Source: Merluccius polli
Taxonomy: Eukaryota; Chordata; Actinopteri; Gadiformes; Merlucciidae
NCBI GenBank assembly: GCA_030340625.1
Contig: JAOPHQ010002287.1
Location: 27,501 to 91,500 of the forward strand
DNA length: 64,000 bases
Reading direction: 5' to 3'
Below, piece after piece: positions 1-10,475 of this stretch (position 1 is its first letter; each line of letters begins with the position of its first letter). A model generated the notes under the pieces. That model saw nothing but the letters and a program-made list of their open reading frames with translations. It searched no databases and was not told where the DNA came from. The position numbers and the translations under genes were made by a program.

Positions 1-120
1 TGATATTGGGGGGGTTATATTAGCTGGATCTGATTTTTGGGGGGGTCATGACCCCCCTAACCCCCCCGCAAATTACGCGCCTGCCACTGTGTAGCTGGGT
101 GTATCCTATCCACTAAAAGT
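1..120. repeat. G/C-run palindrome and possible transposon end in a Slit intron
   Basis: A run of G followed by TCATGA and a run of C forms a short palindrome (about 39-56), followed by another C run. The sequence GCCTGCCACTG near 80-91 resembles the reverse complement of the CAGTGGCGTAGGC-like ends near 54880 and 63790. It is probably the edge of a DNA transposon in the intron before the first visible Slit exon. No family was assigned. Confidence 0.3.
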
Positions 121-170
121 CTTCCATCCCACCCGCCACCTCACCCAGTCCTCTTGTCTCTCCGCCCCAG

Positions 171-398
171 ACCGAGGGCCTCCTTCCCGGATGCCACTCC
201 TGCAGCGTGTGCGCCCAGGGAGCCTGCAGGCAGAGCGGGGAGATGGGGGTGACCTGCGAGTGCCTCCCTGGGCGATCCGGAGCCCTGTGTGACCAGAAGA
301 CAGCGCCCAGCCCCTGTCAGAGCAGCAGGTAGGTCAGACCTACACATACACACACACGCTCGCGCGCACACATACACGCTCTCACACACACACACACA

Positions 399-453
<55 letters not shown>

Positions 454-1500
454 CACAATGATAACCCATGGTGCAAGATATAAGATATAATCCCTCTTGT
501 GTTTCTGCTTAGCACCCATTGGGAGGGGGCAATTTACATATTCATTTTGAATCGGGTATATACCTGTATCAGTTTGTATTGGGGTAATCAATAACTGTCC
601 TGATCAATGACTAAAAGGTGAGGATTTGGATTCTGCCTGCGACACGCACATACTACATACTACACGCACATACAACCGACACACACGCGCACACACACAC
701 CAGCCTCACTCCCCTCCGCTCCTCCCCCAGGTGTGTCCACGGCCTGTGCGTTCCAAAGGGCTCGTTGTACAGCTGCCAGTGTGCAGAGGGCTATCAGGGC
801 CAGTACTGCGACCGCCGCCAGCCGCCCCCGGCCTGCAGGGGGCAGCGTTGCGGACACGGGGAATGCCGCGTCTCCGAGACCGGGGAGCCCGTCTGTCACT
901 GCCAGGCAGGCTACACCGGACCCACCTGTGACACCGGTGAGAGAGGGACCGGTAGAGAGAGGCAGAGAGAGGGGAGGGAGAGAGAGAGAGTAACGATAGC
1001 ATGCGTAATACACTAATATGACAATAATATGTCTTCCAGGCCTTTTCCTTGTATTCTATTTTTTTAATTGTAATGAATAATCATATACATTTTAATGATC
1101 AATTTGACACAGCCTAGCACATATCAATATTGTTTGTTACGAAACATTATAAACTTCTGTGTCATATATTCGAAGATGCCTAAATGACGTGTGTGCTGGA
1201 CATGACTAAATCCCGAACCTCCATGGTTATGTCCCTCGCTGTGCAGAGCTGACCTGCCACGGAGAGGTGGTCCGGGAGCAGCTGAAGCGCCACCACCCCA
1301 TGAAGACGTGCACGTCGACTAGCAAGATCCCGCGCATGGACTGCCCCCGCTCCTGCCAGGCGTCCGCGCCGCCCGGCGTCTGCTGCGGCCCCACCAAGAG
1401 CCGGCGAAGGAAGGCAGTTTTCCGCTGCACCGACGGCACCTCGTACTCGGAGGAGATGGAGACGGCCATGGAGTGCGGCTGCGCCAAGTGCCCGTTGTAA
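171..1500 (+). CDS. Slit-family axon-guidance protein, 3' end (last three coding exons, partial)
   Basis: Three exons join in frame: 171-328, 731-936 and 1247-1500, each with AG/GT borders, ending in TAA. The first encodes cysteine-rich EGF-like sequence (CHSCSVCAQGAC, then CECLPGRSGALCD). The second holds two EGF-like repeats (CVHGLC...CQCAEGYQGQYCD and CGHGEC...CHCQAGYTGPTCD). The last is a C-terminal cystine knot (CTCK) with an R-R-R-K stretch and the final C-G-C-A-K-C-P-L. EGF repeats followed by CTCK at the C-terminus is the Slit arrangement, a secreted Robo ligand. The upstream LRR, laminin-G and other EGF exons lie outside the window. Slit1, Slit2 and Slit3 cannot be separated confidently from this end; the CTCK looks closest to the Slit2/Slit3 type. 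It is unrelated to the immune cluster and marks its left border. Confidence 0.88.
344..452. repeat. CA/TC microsatellite in a Slit intron
   Basis: Mostly (CA)n with interspersed CTCT, just downstream of the 5' splice site at 329. It creates spurious ORFs of alternating Cys/Val or Thr/His on both strands. Confidence 0.95.
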
Positions 1501-1693
1501 AATACCACCGGCGTGCGGCTGCCGCCACACACAAGCGGCCACGGCAACCTTCGAAGATAGCTTAAACACGCTGATGAGTTTGACCGCCGCCAACGCACCG
1601 CTGCCAAGGAAGCCACGAACAAGCGCAGAAAGGACTTTGTTGTTTGTTGTTTGACAGAGAAAATATATTGTAAGATATAAGGGAGAAAATAAA
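1501..1693 (+). terminator. Slit 3' UTR with polyadenylation signal
   Basis: A canonical AATAAA occurs at 1688-1693, about 190 bases after the stop codon, in AT-rich sequence. This would give a short 3' UTR. Longer UTR forms cannot be excluded. Confidence 0.6.
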
Positions 1694-1699
1694 CTTATT

Positions 1700-3890
1700 T
1701 TTATTATGTGATTTTACTAAAAGATGATGGACTTGTGAGTTTGTTCATTTTATAATATGTGACGTGTTTCGTATGAAAAGTTATTTTGTATCGTGTAAGA
1801 AGTAAACAGCAAAATAGATTAACATTCCTAAAAGTATATGAATTTTTATGTATGTGTAAATCTATATAAGTAAATACCCTAACCCAATGAATTTTTATAT
1901 TTTCCTAACGTGATTGCATGATTTATACGTACATGCGAATGAGAGGGAGGCTTTGGACACTTAATGGGTTCATAGTAAAACGGATGTGTTTCAAATGGTT
2001 GCCAATAACCGTTTGGCAAACACGGCTTTCCAGACAAAAGGAAATGGAAGGCAGTCTTCATCTTCAATGATCAAAATGGAACTGTATGTGCATTGCTCAC
2101 CTGCTTCATTGAATAAGGTATTTCATCCTCACCTGTGATTTGTGATCTCCATGAATCAAAAGAAAAAAAAAAATTCCATTGAACGCCATTCTCTCTTTGC
2201 TGTTGTTCTTTCATTCGCTGTTCCGCCATCTGGTTGGGTTTGGCGTTACGGGCCCAATTTAAATATTTTCAAAAATGTTTAAAGATTTTTGATGCTATAC
2301 TCAGTCATCATGTAAAGGGTTAATCTGTGCCAAAAATAGAATCAAATGTACCTTTACAATGCATTTTTCTCCTTATTTGTTAGCAATTACAAATTATTTA
2401 CCAGTTCATCATTTTAGCCTTTTAAGTTCCACAATCACAATTCTATAGAACCCATTTTATTTTCAAAGGAAAGTGCCATACCAGGAAGTGCCCTTTTTGT
2501 ACATGTATATTTAGCTAAATCTCCTGCAATGCAAATACAATCCCAAAAGCCATTAAAGATTACATTCTCACAATTCGGTGTGGCACATTGCGGTTAATGC
2601 AGCATAAACGTTATCGGTCTTCACAGCTTTGTATACAATGTGAATTTAGAGCATCTACACCATGTTACTTAATGTATTTTCCTTCTCAATATTATCTGGT
2701 AATGCACTCCATGTCTTTATATAACAACAGCATAAAAGTTATTTTCTAATGGGACGGTTGAGTACCTAATGCTGTATTCAAAGGAACATTTCAACTGTGA
2801 CGAGCAGGGAACCAACAGTGTTGAAAGTGCTTTGAGGGTTGTTGTTAGGAACCCAGCTCAAGATGTTTACCTTTTTTTGTTTTAGCCATAATCGCAAAGT
2901 ATTGATCTGTTATGTCCCCAAATTATATTTGATTTAAAAAAAACATGCTAGCCTATATGGATTTTTGATTTGTAAAATGTTTCAAATCGAATAAACTGAA
3001 AATGAAGTTGATGAAGATTCACATTACTGCGGATGCCGAGACAAAGACTTGTGACTGGACGACTGCTTGCTTTGTCCGACTCTGGGCCCACCAATCCTCA
3101 CTGTGTTAAAGCTGTCCTGCATCATCAGTGGCTCCTGTCCCTAGACAGCTGAACTGTTGTCTGGTTTACTTCCTGAGTGTTGCTCTGCCCGTGACAGGAA
3201 GCCAACGAGTTTGTCATCTAGTTGACCTTTAGCGGTTTTTAGGAGTAGGAGGACCAAAGCTCCGGCTAACCATGTAGTGTTTGTAGGTTGGGTGTGGTTG
3301 AGTTTTTGGGATTTTTGGTTGAGCCAAGTATCCCAGAATGCATTTCGGACCAACCGGCAGCGATAGCTGAGGTTTTTTAAGCAGGCTAAATGCTGTTGTA
3401 ATTTGACTGTTATGTCACTTTATTGAGTTTTAATATTTTGTTGGTAGTCACCTGTAGATTTCCAACGTGCGGTCAGTTCATCTACTTTATCTGTTTGGAA
3501 ATTGGCTCCAACGTTTTCGGAGATGTGAGGTGACATCTGAAGAGACGCAATGTATTGTGGGGCAGTTGAGTATGTCCAGTAAGCTCACGCCGCATACTCA
3601 GAAATTCTTGCTAATTTCTCATGTAGCCTACACAAAATCCTCCTACTATGCAGTGTGAACGCACTACACATACTCAATTTGACGCCATATGAATAGTAGG
3701 CCTACATTAGTATGCAATTCCGGACACAGCCGAAGTTGATGCTACATACCAAGTTTCATGCTGATTGGTAGTTTGAGTTTGAAAATGTAATCTGCCATAG
3801 AAATCCATTGTATTTGCAATCCTACTCAACCAATCTCTACCACATTTCGTACACATCTAGGGTAACATTGGGATCGTAAATATGCTAACA
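1700..3890. other. Intergenic, no gene recognised
   Basis: AT-rich sequence with only short random ORFs. I see no exon-like segments, RNA gene or recognisable transposon. It separates the Slit gene from the NITR cluster. Confidence 0.6.
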
Positions 3891-3891
3891 T

Positions 3892-5560
3892 TTTTATACC
3901 ATGGTGAATACTCGATTCTGATTGGCTGGAGAGGTGTGCATTATTTTTTGATAACATCCACGGCCATGACGCAAGCAGCCTCATCACCGGTCTAAAAATT
4001 AATGCGCTGAACGAAACGTTAGTAACTGTCAACTAGGACCGGACTCGGGGGGACTACATTTAGAAAGCTTCCCGTTACCATGTCGTTACTAAGATCGTCT
4101 CTATTTACTGCAGTAAGGTAACGTTGCCATGTCGTTACTAAGATCGTCTCTATTTACTGCAGTAAGGTAACGTTGCCATGTCGTTACTAAGATCGTTTCT
4201 ATTTACTGCAGTAAGGTAACGTTACCATGTCGTTACTAAGATCGTCTCTATTTACTGGAGTAATAAGGTAACGTTGCCATGTCATTACTAAGGTCGTCTC
4301 TATTTACTGGAGTAATAAGGTAACGTTGCCATGTCGTTACTAAGATCGTCTCTATTTACTGGAGTAATAAGGTAACGTTGCCATGTCGTTACTAAGATCG
4401 TCTCTATTTACTGGAGTAATAAGGTAACGTTACCATGTCGTTACTAAGGTCGTCTCTATTTACTGGAGTAATAAGGTAACGTTGCCATGTCGTTACTAAG
4501 ATCGTCTCTATTTACTGGAGTAATAAGGTAACGTTACCATGTCGTTACTAAGATCGTCTCTATTTACTGGAGTAATAAGGTAACGTTACCATGTAGTTAC
4601 TAAGGTCGTCTCTATTTACTGGAGTAATAAGGTGACGTTGCCATGTCGTTACTAAGGTCGTCTCTATTTACTGGAGTGATAAGGTAACGTTGCCATGTCG
4701 TTACTAAGATCGTCTCTATTTACTGGAGTAATAAGGTAACGTTGCCATGTCGTTACTAAGATCGTCTCTATTTACTGGAGTAATAAGGTAACGTTGCCAT
4801 GTCGTTACTAAGATCGTCTCTATTTACTGGAGTAATAAGGTAACGTTACCATGTCGTTACTAAGATCGTCTCTATTTACTGGAGTAATAAGGTAACGTTG
4901 CCATGTCGTTACTAAGATCGTCTCTATTTACTGGAGTAATAAGGTAACGTTGCCATGTCGTTACTAAGATCGTCTCTACTTACTGGAGTAATAAGGTAAC
5001 GTTGCCATGTCGTTACTAAGATCGTCTCTATTTACCGGAGTAATAAGGTAACGTTGCCATGTCGTTACTAAGATCGTCTCTATTTACCGGAGTAATAAGG
5101 TAACGTTACCATGTAGTTACTAAGGTCGTCTCTATTTACTGGAGTAATAAGGTAACGTTACCATGTCGTTACTAAGGTCGTCTCTATTTACTGGAGTAAT
5201 AAGGTAACGTTACCATGTCGTTACTAAGATCGTCTCTATTTACTGGAGTATTAAGGTAACGTTGCCATGTCGTTACTAAGATCGTCTCTATTTACTGGAG
5301 TAATAAGGTAACGTTGCCATGTCGTTACTAAGATCGTCTCTATTTACTGGAGTAATAAGGTAACGTTGCCATGTCGTTACTAAGATCGTCTCTATTTACT
5401 GGAGTAATAAGGTAACGTTGCCATGTCGTTACTAAGATCGTCTCCATTTACTGGAGTAATAAAGTAACGTTGCCATGTCGTTACTAAGATCATCTCTATG
5501 GAGTATTATTTTTCGATACATGCACCTTGGAGTGGATTATCCCTTACATATAGCATTCCC
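3892..5560. mobile_element. MITE-like element expanded by an internal minisatellite
   Basis: The left edge (TTATACCATGG, then GATTCTGATTGGCTGGAG and AGGTGTGCATTATTTTTTGA) and the right edge (TTTTTCGATACATGCACC..GGAGTGGATTATCCC, about 5510-5553) match, in opposite order, the smaller element at 27678-27969. The two copies share termini but only this one carries the 52-bp minisatellite. No transposase is visible, so it would be non-autonomous. Confidence 0.55.
4077..5505. repeat. 52-bp minisatellite, about 27 copies
   Basis: The unit contains CCATGTCGTTACTAAG, ATCGTCTCTATTTACTGG and AGTAATAAGGTAACGTT. The first three or four units lack the extra TAAT and read CTGCAGTAAGG. Later units differ by single bases (A/G at TAAGATCG, G/A at GTTGCC/GTTACC). 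The array stops sharply at both ends inside the MITE-like element. Confidence 0.95.
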
Positions 5561-6320
5561 GTCGTATCCCTTACAGTGGCGTATTTGGGTTAAAATTATG
5601 TTTTTGTATCTACCTTTCATGGTACCTTTATGTAACCTAACACTTAAACTAGGTATAGCCCCACACTCCAATTGTCATGATAGCTGATCACATTATTTGC
5701 ATCCCATCATCTTGATACTATCTTGAAAATGACCAATCTTCATTATTAATACCCGAGTATTATACATCCTGTTATCTATGGACTCCATAATGCAGCAAGG
5801 CTTAAGAAGGAAGGCCAAATGTGCACAAAAACTGAGAAATGTAGAGAAAAAAAATTAAATCCTGAAAATCAATTTGAACATTTGTAAAAAAAAAATAAAA
5901 AAAAAACATAAACTGCTCTCAAGTTGTGTCCATGAATATAGCAGTGCCACTCATCCATGCATTCTAAGAAATGTGTATTGCTGGTTCATATTTGTAATGC
6001 AACCAAAAAGACATTGTTATCACATTGTGATATTGTTTTAACAGAGCAAAGCGCACAGAGGGTGATTTTTTGTTAAACACAAACCCTCACACAGTCACAC
6101 ACACAATCAAAGCCATTGAGATTTGCTTTTATTGGATCATGTGACCACACACTTGCAATGCCCCTCCTCTTCATTAAATTACAACATTACTATTACACGA
6201 TTGTTCACTCACAAAAACTGTCACTAGTATTTCTGTATTACTACTGCAATCACTAGTATTACAACTAATACTATACTGTCCCAGATTTAACTGCAAAGGA
6301 CAAGGACCATTTTTTTTTTA
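5561..6320. other. Intergenic, no gene recognised
   Basis: AT-rich sequence with A-runs near 5850-5905 and short CACA stretches near 6090-6105. No exon or RNA gene was seen. Confidence 0.55.
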
Positions 6321-6324
6321 TGCA

Positions 6325-6372
6325 GGGCATGCTGGGAGACGAGGCCAGCGCAGCCCACACACTGTCCAATGC
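6325..6372 (-). mobile_element. LTR fragment upstream of NITR-1
   Basis: GGCATGCTGGGAGACGAG and CAGCCCACACACTGTCC match, in reverse complement, the left end of the LTR at 40993-41295 upstream of NITR-5. The position relative to the receptor is equivalent, so this LTR insertion appears older than the split of the two arms. Confidence 0.5.
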
Positions 6373-6529
6373 AACAATATTGACATTTACTAAAGTATTC
6401 AATCATTATCACACACCGAATTAAACATATCCATCATAAGTTAAGGGGAAAATTCTCTAAATGCTAGCTTGTTGGTGTTTGTCATATAAATCTGAAAACA
6501 AACTTAACTTTTAGTGTTCAAATTTCAAT

Positions 6530-6689
6530 CTAACATGAACTGTACCTCACAGAAAACTAAGTGGGTCATTGGCTGCTTCATTCAGTGTCTCTAAGTTCCA
6601 GCCAATCACAGTTGATCTATGGTTTGTAAATGTTAGTCTTTGAGACAAAAATCTTTCACTTGAGTTCAGTTCAGCACCAAACCGTTACA
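6530..6689 (+). promoter_or_regulatory. NITR-1 proximal promoter / 5' UTR with CCAAT box
   Basis: The block is shared with the upstream regions of NITR-2, -5, -6, -7 and -8 and both relics. Conserved pieces are CATGAACTGTACCTCACAG, TCATTGGCTGCTTCATTC, CCAGCCAATCACAG and TTGAGTTCAGTTCAGCACC. The CCAAT motif is near 6600-6606. An in-frame ATG at 6630 lies 20 codons before the assumed start. No TATA box is obvious, so transcription starts are unknown. Confidence 0.55.
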
Positions 6690-8900
6690 ATGCCAGCAAG
6701 AAGTATTGTTATGACAATCCTGAGTACAGCATGTAAGTACTTTTTCAAAATTGACATAACTCCCATTGAAAATGTTACAGATTTGTTTGGTGATAAATAT
6801 TGAGTCCCCCATTTTCTAAATCTTGCAGTATGTTGAATACATTATTTATTTACAGTACTGAAATACTAAACATTGGAAACTTTTCATTCATGTGTTTTTT
6901 CTTTACTTTATAGTGCTGATTCAGACCCAAGAGGTTCCTCAATTGGTGTTTTCCAAAACAGCAAAACATGGAGATAATGTTACTCTACATTGTGAACTTA
7001 ATGAACATAAGCTTTTTTTATACTGGTATAAGCAGTCTCTTGGACGTATTCCGGAAGTGGTTGCGAGCAAAGTGTATTCATCAAAAAGGATTTACCCGCC
7101 CTTTGAATCAAGGGTCGAAGTGGGAGAAGGAACTGACTTTAATTTGACCATCAGCAGGATAAATAAAGAGGATGAAGCAAATTATTTATGTCATCAAGGA
7201 AGTCAATATACAAGCATTTGGAAAAATGGCACATATTTGATTGTCAATGGTAATGTATCCCTTTCAATGTGTTCTTTATCAGCAAAACATTTCTCTAAAA
7301 ACAAAAAAAAACATGCTACAACACTTAAGCAATTTAGTTGATTCCTTTTGATGATTATTGTATTTAACTGTGCAGATCACAATGACCAGAGGTTTGTCTC
7401 CCAGACTGTGGTCCAACAACCTGTGTTGGTATCAGTTCAGCTGGGAGACCCTGTGGCTCTCCAGTGCTCTATTACCTCCCAGAGGACGGACCACAGGAAC
7501 CAGTGCCAAGGGGAACCCAGTGTGTACTGGTTCAGATCTGGATCAGGACCATCTCACCCTGCTGCCATTTACATGAATGGAAACAGGAGTGGTGAATGTC
7601 AGGATAGTTCTGGCCCTCCGTCTCCTCCACAGAGCTGTGTCTACACTCTCCCCAAGAACAATGTAGGCACCTCTGATGCTGGGACTTACTACTGTGCCCT
7701 GGCAGCATGTGGGGAGATTGTGTTTGGACAAGGAACTAAGCTGGAAACAGGTCATTATATTTTACGTCCCATTTTATTTATTTGCTAACTTCATGAAGAT
7801 AATAGACAGTCGTCATTGACTTGCTGGGAATTAAACAAAATATTTCCCCTTATTTCAAATTACAAAATATTTGCAGACAAATAATTAATTTGACGTTACA
7901 TTATATGTGAATGTAAAGATACCTTGAGTTCTAAATATTTCTGTCTGATTCTAGGACCCAACAGGCAACTAGTTGCCATGGTGCTTGCAGTACTGTTGGC
8001 TTGCTGTCTGGTTGTGATTGTAATCCTCTTTCTAACCAGAAATAAAAAGCAAGTTTGTGAGCATTGCAAAGGTACAGTACCTTCTACAGTTAGCCTATTG
8101 ATGTGACCTGATATGGTCGATTAGAGAGACAGGTTAGAGAGATAATTTTGAAGTTTGTAGTCTGTATCATAAGTCTATGGTAGGCTACATTGTATTTTAC
8201 AGAAATGTAGCCCAAATTGAGGACAGGTTGTTTTAGTAGTTTGACATACAGTATTTTGTATGTATTTATATAGTTGTTTATATCAGGGTTGCATATATTC
8301 CTAATAAACATAAGTTTATTACTCTTGTCAAAAGTTATTTTTCTTCGGTTCTTATTTTCAGGAACACAGAGGGCCTATCATGTTGCACATGACTCAGTGA
8401 TTCAGGACCAACAGGTACATCTGCATTGTGTAATATGTACATATAATTGCAAAAATGCATCAAGCAGAACTAGTTTTGAGTGCCTTGGATATAAGAGTGT
8501 GATTTTTAGGCTTTTCAATTGATAACGAAGGTTGAATCTTATGTGTTTGCAGTTTCTAACCATTCTAGATTAAGTTTAGCTACCTAGTAAAATAAACTGG
8601 TCTAGTTTTGTTATGGTAACAAACCCATATTGTCTTGGCTGCAGTATATGATTAGCCACCAATACACCCGTAGGATTGTAGTTTTGACTTTCACTCAAGA
8701 AGAAGTGGTCTCTACTCCAACCGTGAGTCCTGTCAGATGTATTGGTAGTAATACACAGTTCTCTGTTGTAGGACGGGGAAACAGATCCCTTGAACTACGC
8801 AGCGCTGGAGTTCTCTGGCAGGAAAACCAAAGGAGGGAAGAAGCACATTGAAAGGACTCAGGAGAGGTTGTATTCTGCTGTGAGAGAAACCTGCCACTGA
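6690..8900 (+). CDS. nitr: NITR-1: novel immune-type receptor, V and I Ig domains, TM, ITIM tail
   Basis: Six exons join in frame: 6690-6732, 6914-7249, 7376-7750, 7955-8071, 8362-8414 and 8772-8900, giving 350 residues. Residues 1-18 are a hydrophobic leader (ILSTALLIQTQ). The V domain (about 19-126) has T-L-H-C, Y-W-Y-K-Q-S-L-G and E-A-N-Y-L-C and ends with a degenerate J-like W-K-N-G-T-Y-L. The I domain (about 127-252) has L-Q-C-S, extra cysteines (NQC, GEC, QSC), D-A-G-T-Y-Y-C and the J-like FGQGTKLE. One membrane segment without charged residues follows, then a juxtamembrane C-E-H-C and the ITIM L-N-Y-A-A-L, then R-L-Y-S-A-V, whose -2 position is Arg, not Ser. Known NITRs are fish leukocyte receptors with this layout; an inhibitory role is inferred. 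A possible polyA signal ATTAAA is at 9126-9131. Other V-set receptor families are less likely. Confidence 0.85.
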
Positions 8901-9139
8901 AGTCAGTCAACCTCATCCTAATATACTTATAATATCTTATAATATCAATATTGTGATCCGGGTGATGTGCAGTGAACTATGTTCTCTCTGTAATCGTGTT
9001 AGTTTCCTCTCGCACTGTTGTTCATCCTTGTACATCATGGACTGTCCTGGTGAATTTGTAGCCCTCCTTTGCGTTTACATATGTATTGCACATTGTGTTA
9101 ATGACAGTAAAGTTATTGTAATTGTATTAAAGTCATTAA

Positions 9140-9883
9140 ATTGAATATTTCCCATGTTTATTTTAGATTTATCATAGGCACCTAATTGAAAAGACGTAGA
9201 CAAATCGGCATTAATTGTGTATGAATGGTTGGTATTGTGTCTCTGTAAACGTACTGAAATGTATGAAGATCATTACAATTATGGATTACTATAAATAGCT
9301 TTGAAAAGCAAATAAGTCGACCTCTTTCTCTGTTCACCAACCTGAAAATCATCTTTTTGTTTCAGTCAATGATTGGAAATGTATGTCCATATCATGGTTG
9401 GTTCCAGAACCTTAGCAAAACATCCTGTTGATAGGTGGAGTCAAGTCTATTCATGCTTACAAGTTTTGGTGGTGTGTCGAAAACAAAGACGTGGCCAGCC
9501 ACAGCCCTTGCCTCTCAGCTCAACCGCTGCTTGGTGCCTTGCTCTGTTTCCAACGGTGGTAAAAAAAAAAATCACTGTAGCGAGAAAGGAAGTTACACAA
9601 AAGGCGTCTTTCCTGGGCTTGTTGCATTAACTGCCACTTTACACTGGTGGTTATATAAGGCTTGTATTTCTTGAAATGTATCTCCAACAAAGGAGTGCAG
9701 AGGAGTGATTTTTAACTTCTCACTTGCAGTGCTTTTCTGGGCGAGATTTAAGTCTGCTTATGATTCTGACTTGAGAATAGTGCGAAGTGGTCTAGCAAAC
9801 TTAAAAGATTAATCAAACTCAATGTCTAATTTATCAGCTCATAAACGAGTCAAGGTAGGCCATCGTGACCGATGATGCTTGTG
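9140..9883 (+). other. NITR intergenic conserved block, copy 1
   Basis: No gene seen. The segment at about 9360-9670 is repeated near 16990-17440, partly at 23690-23800, and in reverse orientation near 42080-42320 and 55840-56080. Shared words include TCAGTCA.TGATTGG/TGATAGG, CATCCTGTTGATA, GGCCAGCCACAGCC and TTTCCAACGGTGG/TTTCCAACCCGGTGG. The ORFs crossing it are not conserved, so it looks like repeated non-coding sequence travelling with the NITR units. Confidence 0.5.
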
Positions 9884-10475
9884 CAGGGTTTTTCCTGGCT
9901 TAAAATGAGGTGGTGGTGGTACCTGATCTTGGGCTCACAGGTGCACATGTACCGTGCCTTCAACTGACTCAAGCAAGTGTTTTACTAGCAGTCTATTTTA
10001 GGAGTTGTAATTACATGAATTAAAAAAAATGACAAGTAGTATTTTAAAACATATTCATTTATTTATGTGCTTTAACATTCAGTTCAGTTGCACAATTTAT
10101 TTGCACAAGCCACAGCCAGTGGCAGAACATTTGGCCCTCCTTGGTTTAAGACTATAGAACCTCCTGATGCAGTCTTTATAGTCAAAGACCTCCTGGTCTG
10201 GACCAAATCAAATATTTATTATTTAAATAGTTTTAAAATATATTTTATTATTATTATTTAGTTTGATTGTTTATTTGTAAAGAGTATGTGTGTTTCTTAT
10301 TTTTATTAAAATCAAATCTTAACATTATTCATATTTTTTAAATAAACGTTTAATACATTTAATACCCACGTTTTATTTTGAAAACCGGAAGTTTCCACAC
10401 GCTGCAGTAAGCTAGCGCTGACTTTCCCAGTTGTCTCAAAGTATTTGCGCCTCTCACATCTTGGGAAGTTTCAGA

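Noticed and set aside
141..591. Cys/Val-rich and Thr/His-rich ORFs
   Set aside because: Translation of the CA microsatellite.
4077..5505. CRISPR-like array
   Set aside because: The 52-bp units are contiguous without unique spacers, in vertebrate DNA. It is a minisatellite.
7740..7760. Rearranging antigen-receptor (TCR/Ig) V-J locus suggested by FGQGT
   Set aside because: The motif lies inside complete germline exons followed by GT splice sites. I saw no heptamer-spacer-nonamer after any V exon, and no C domains.
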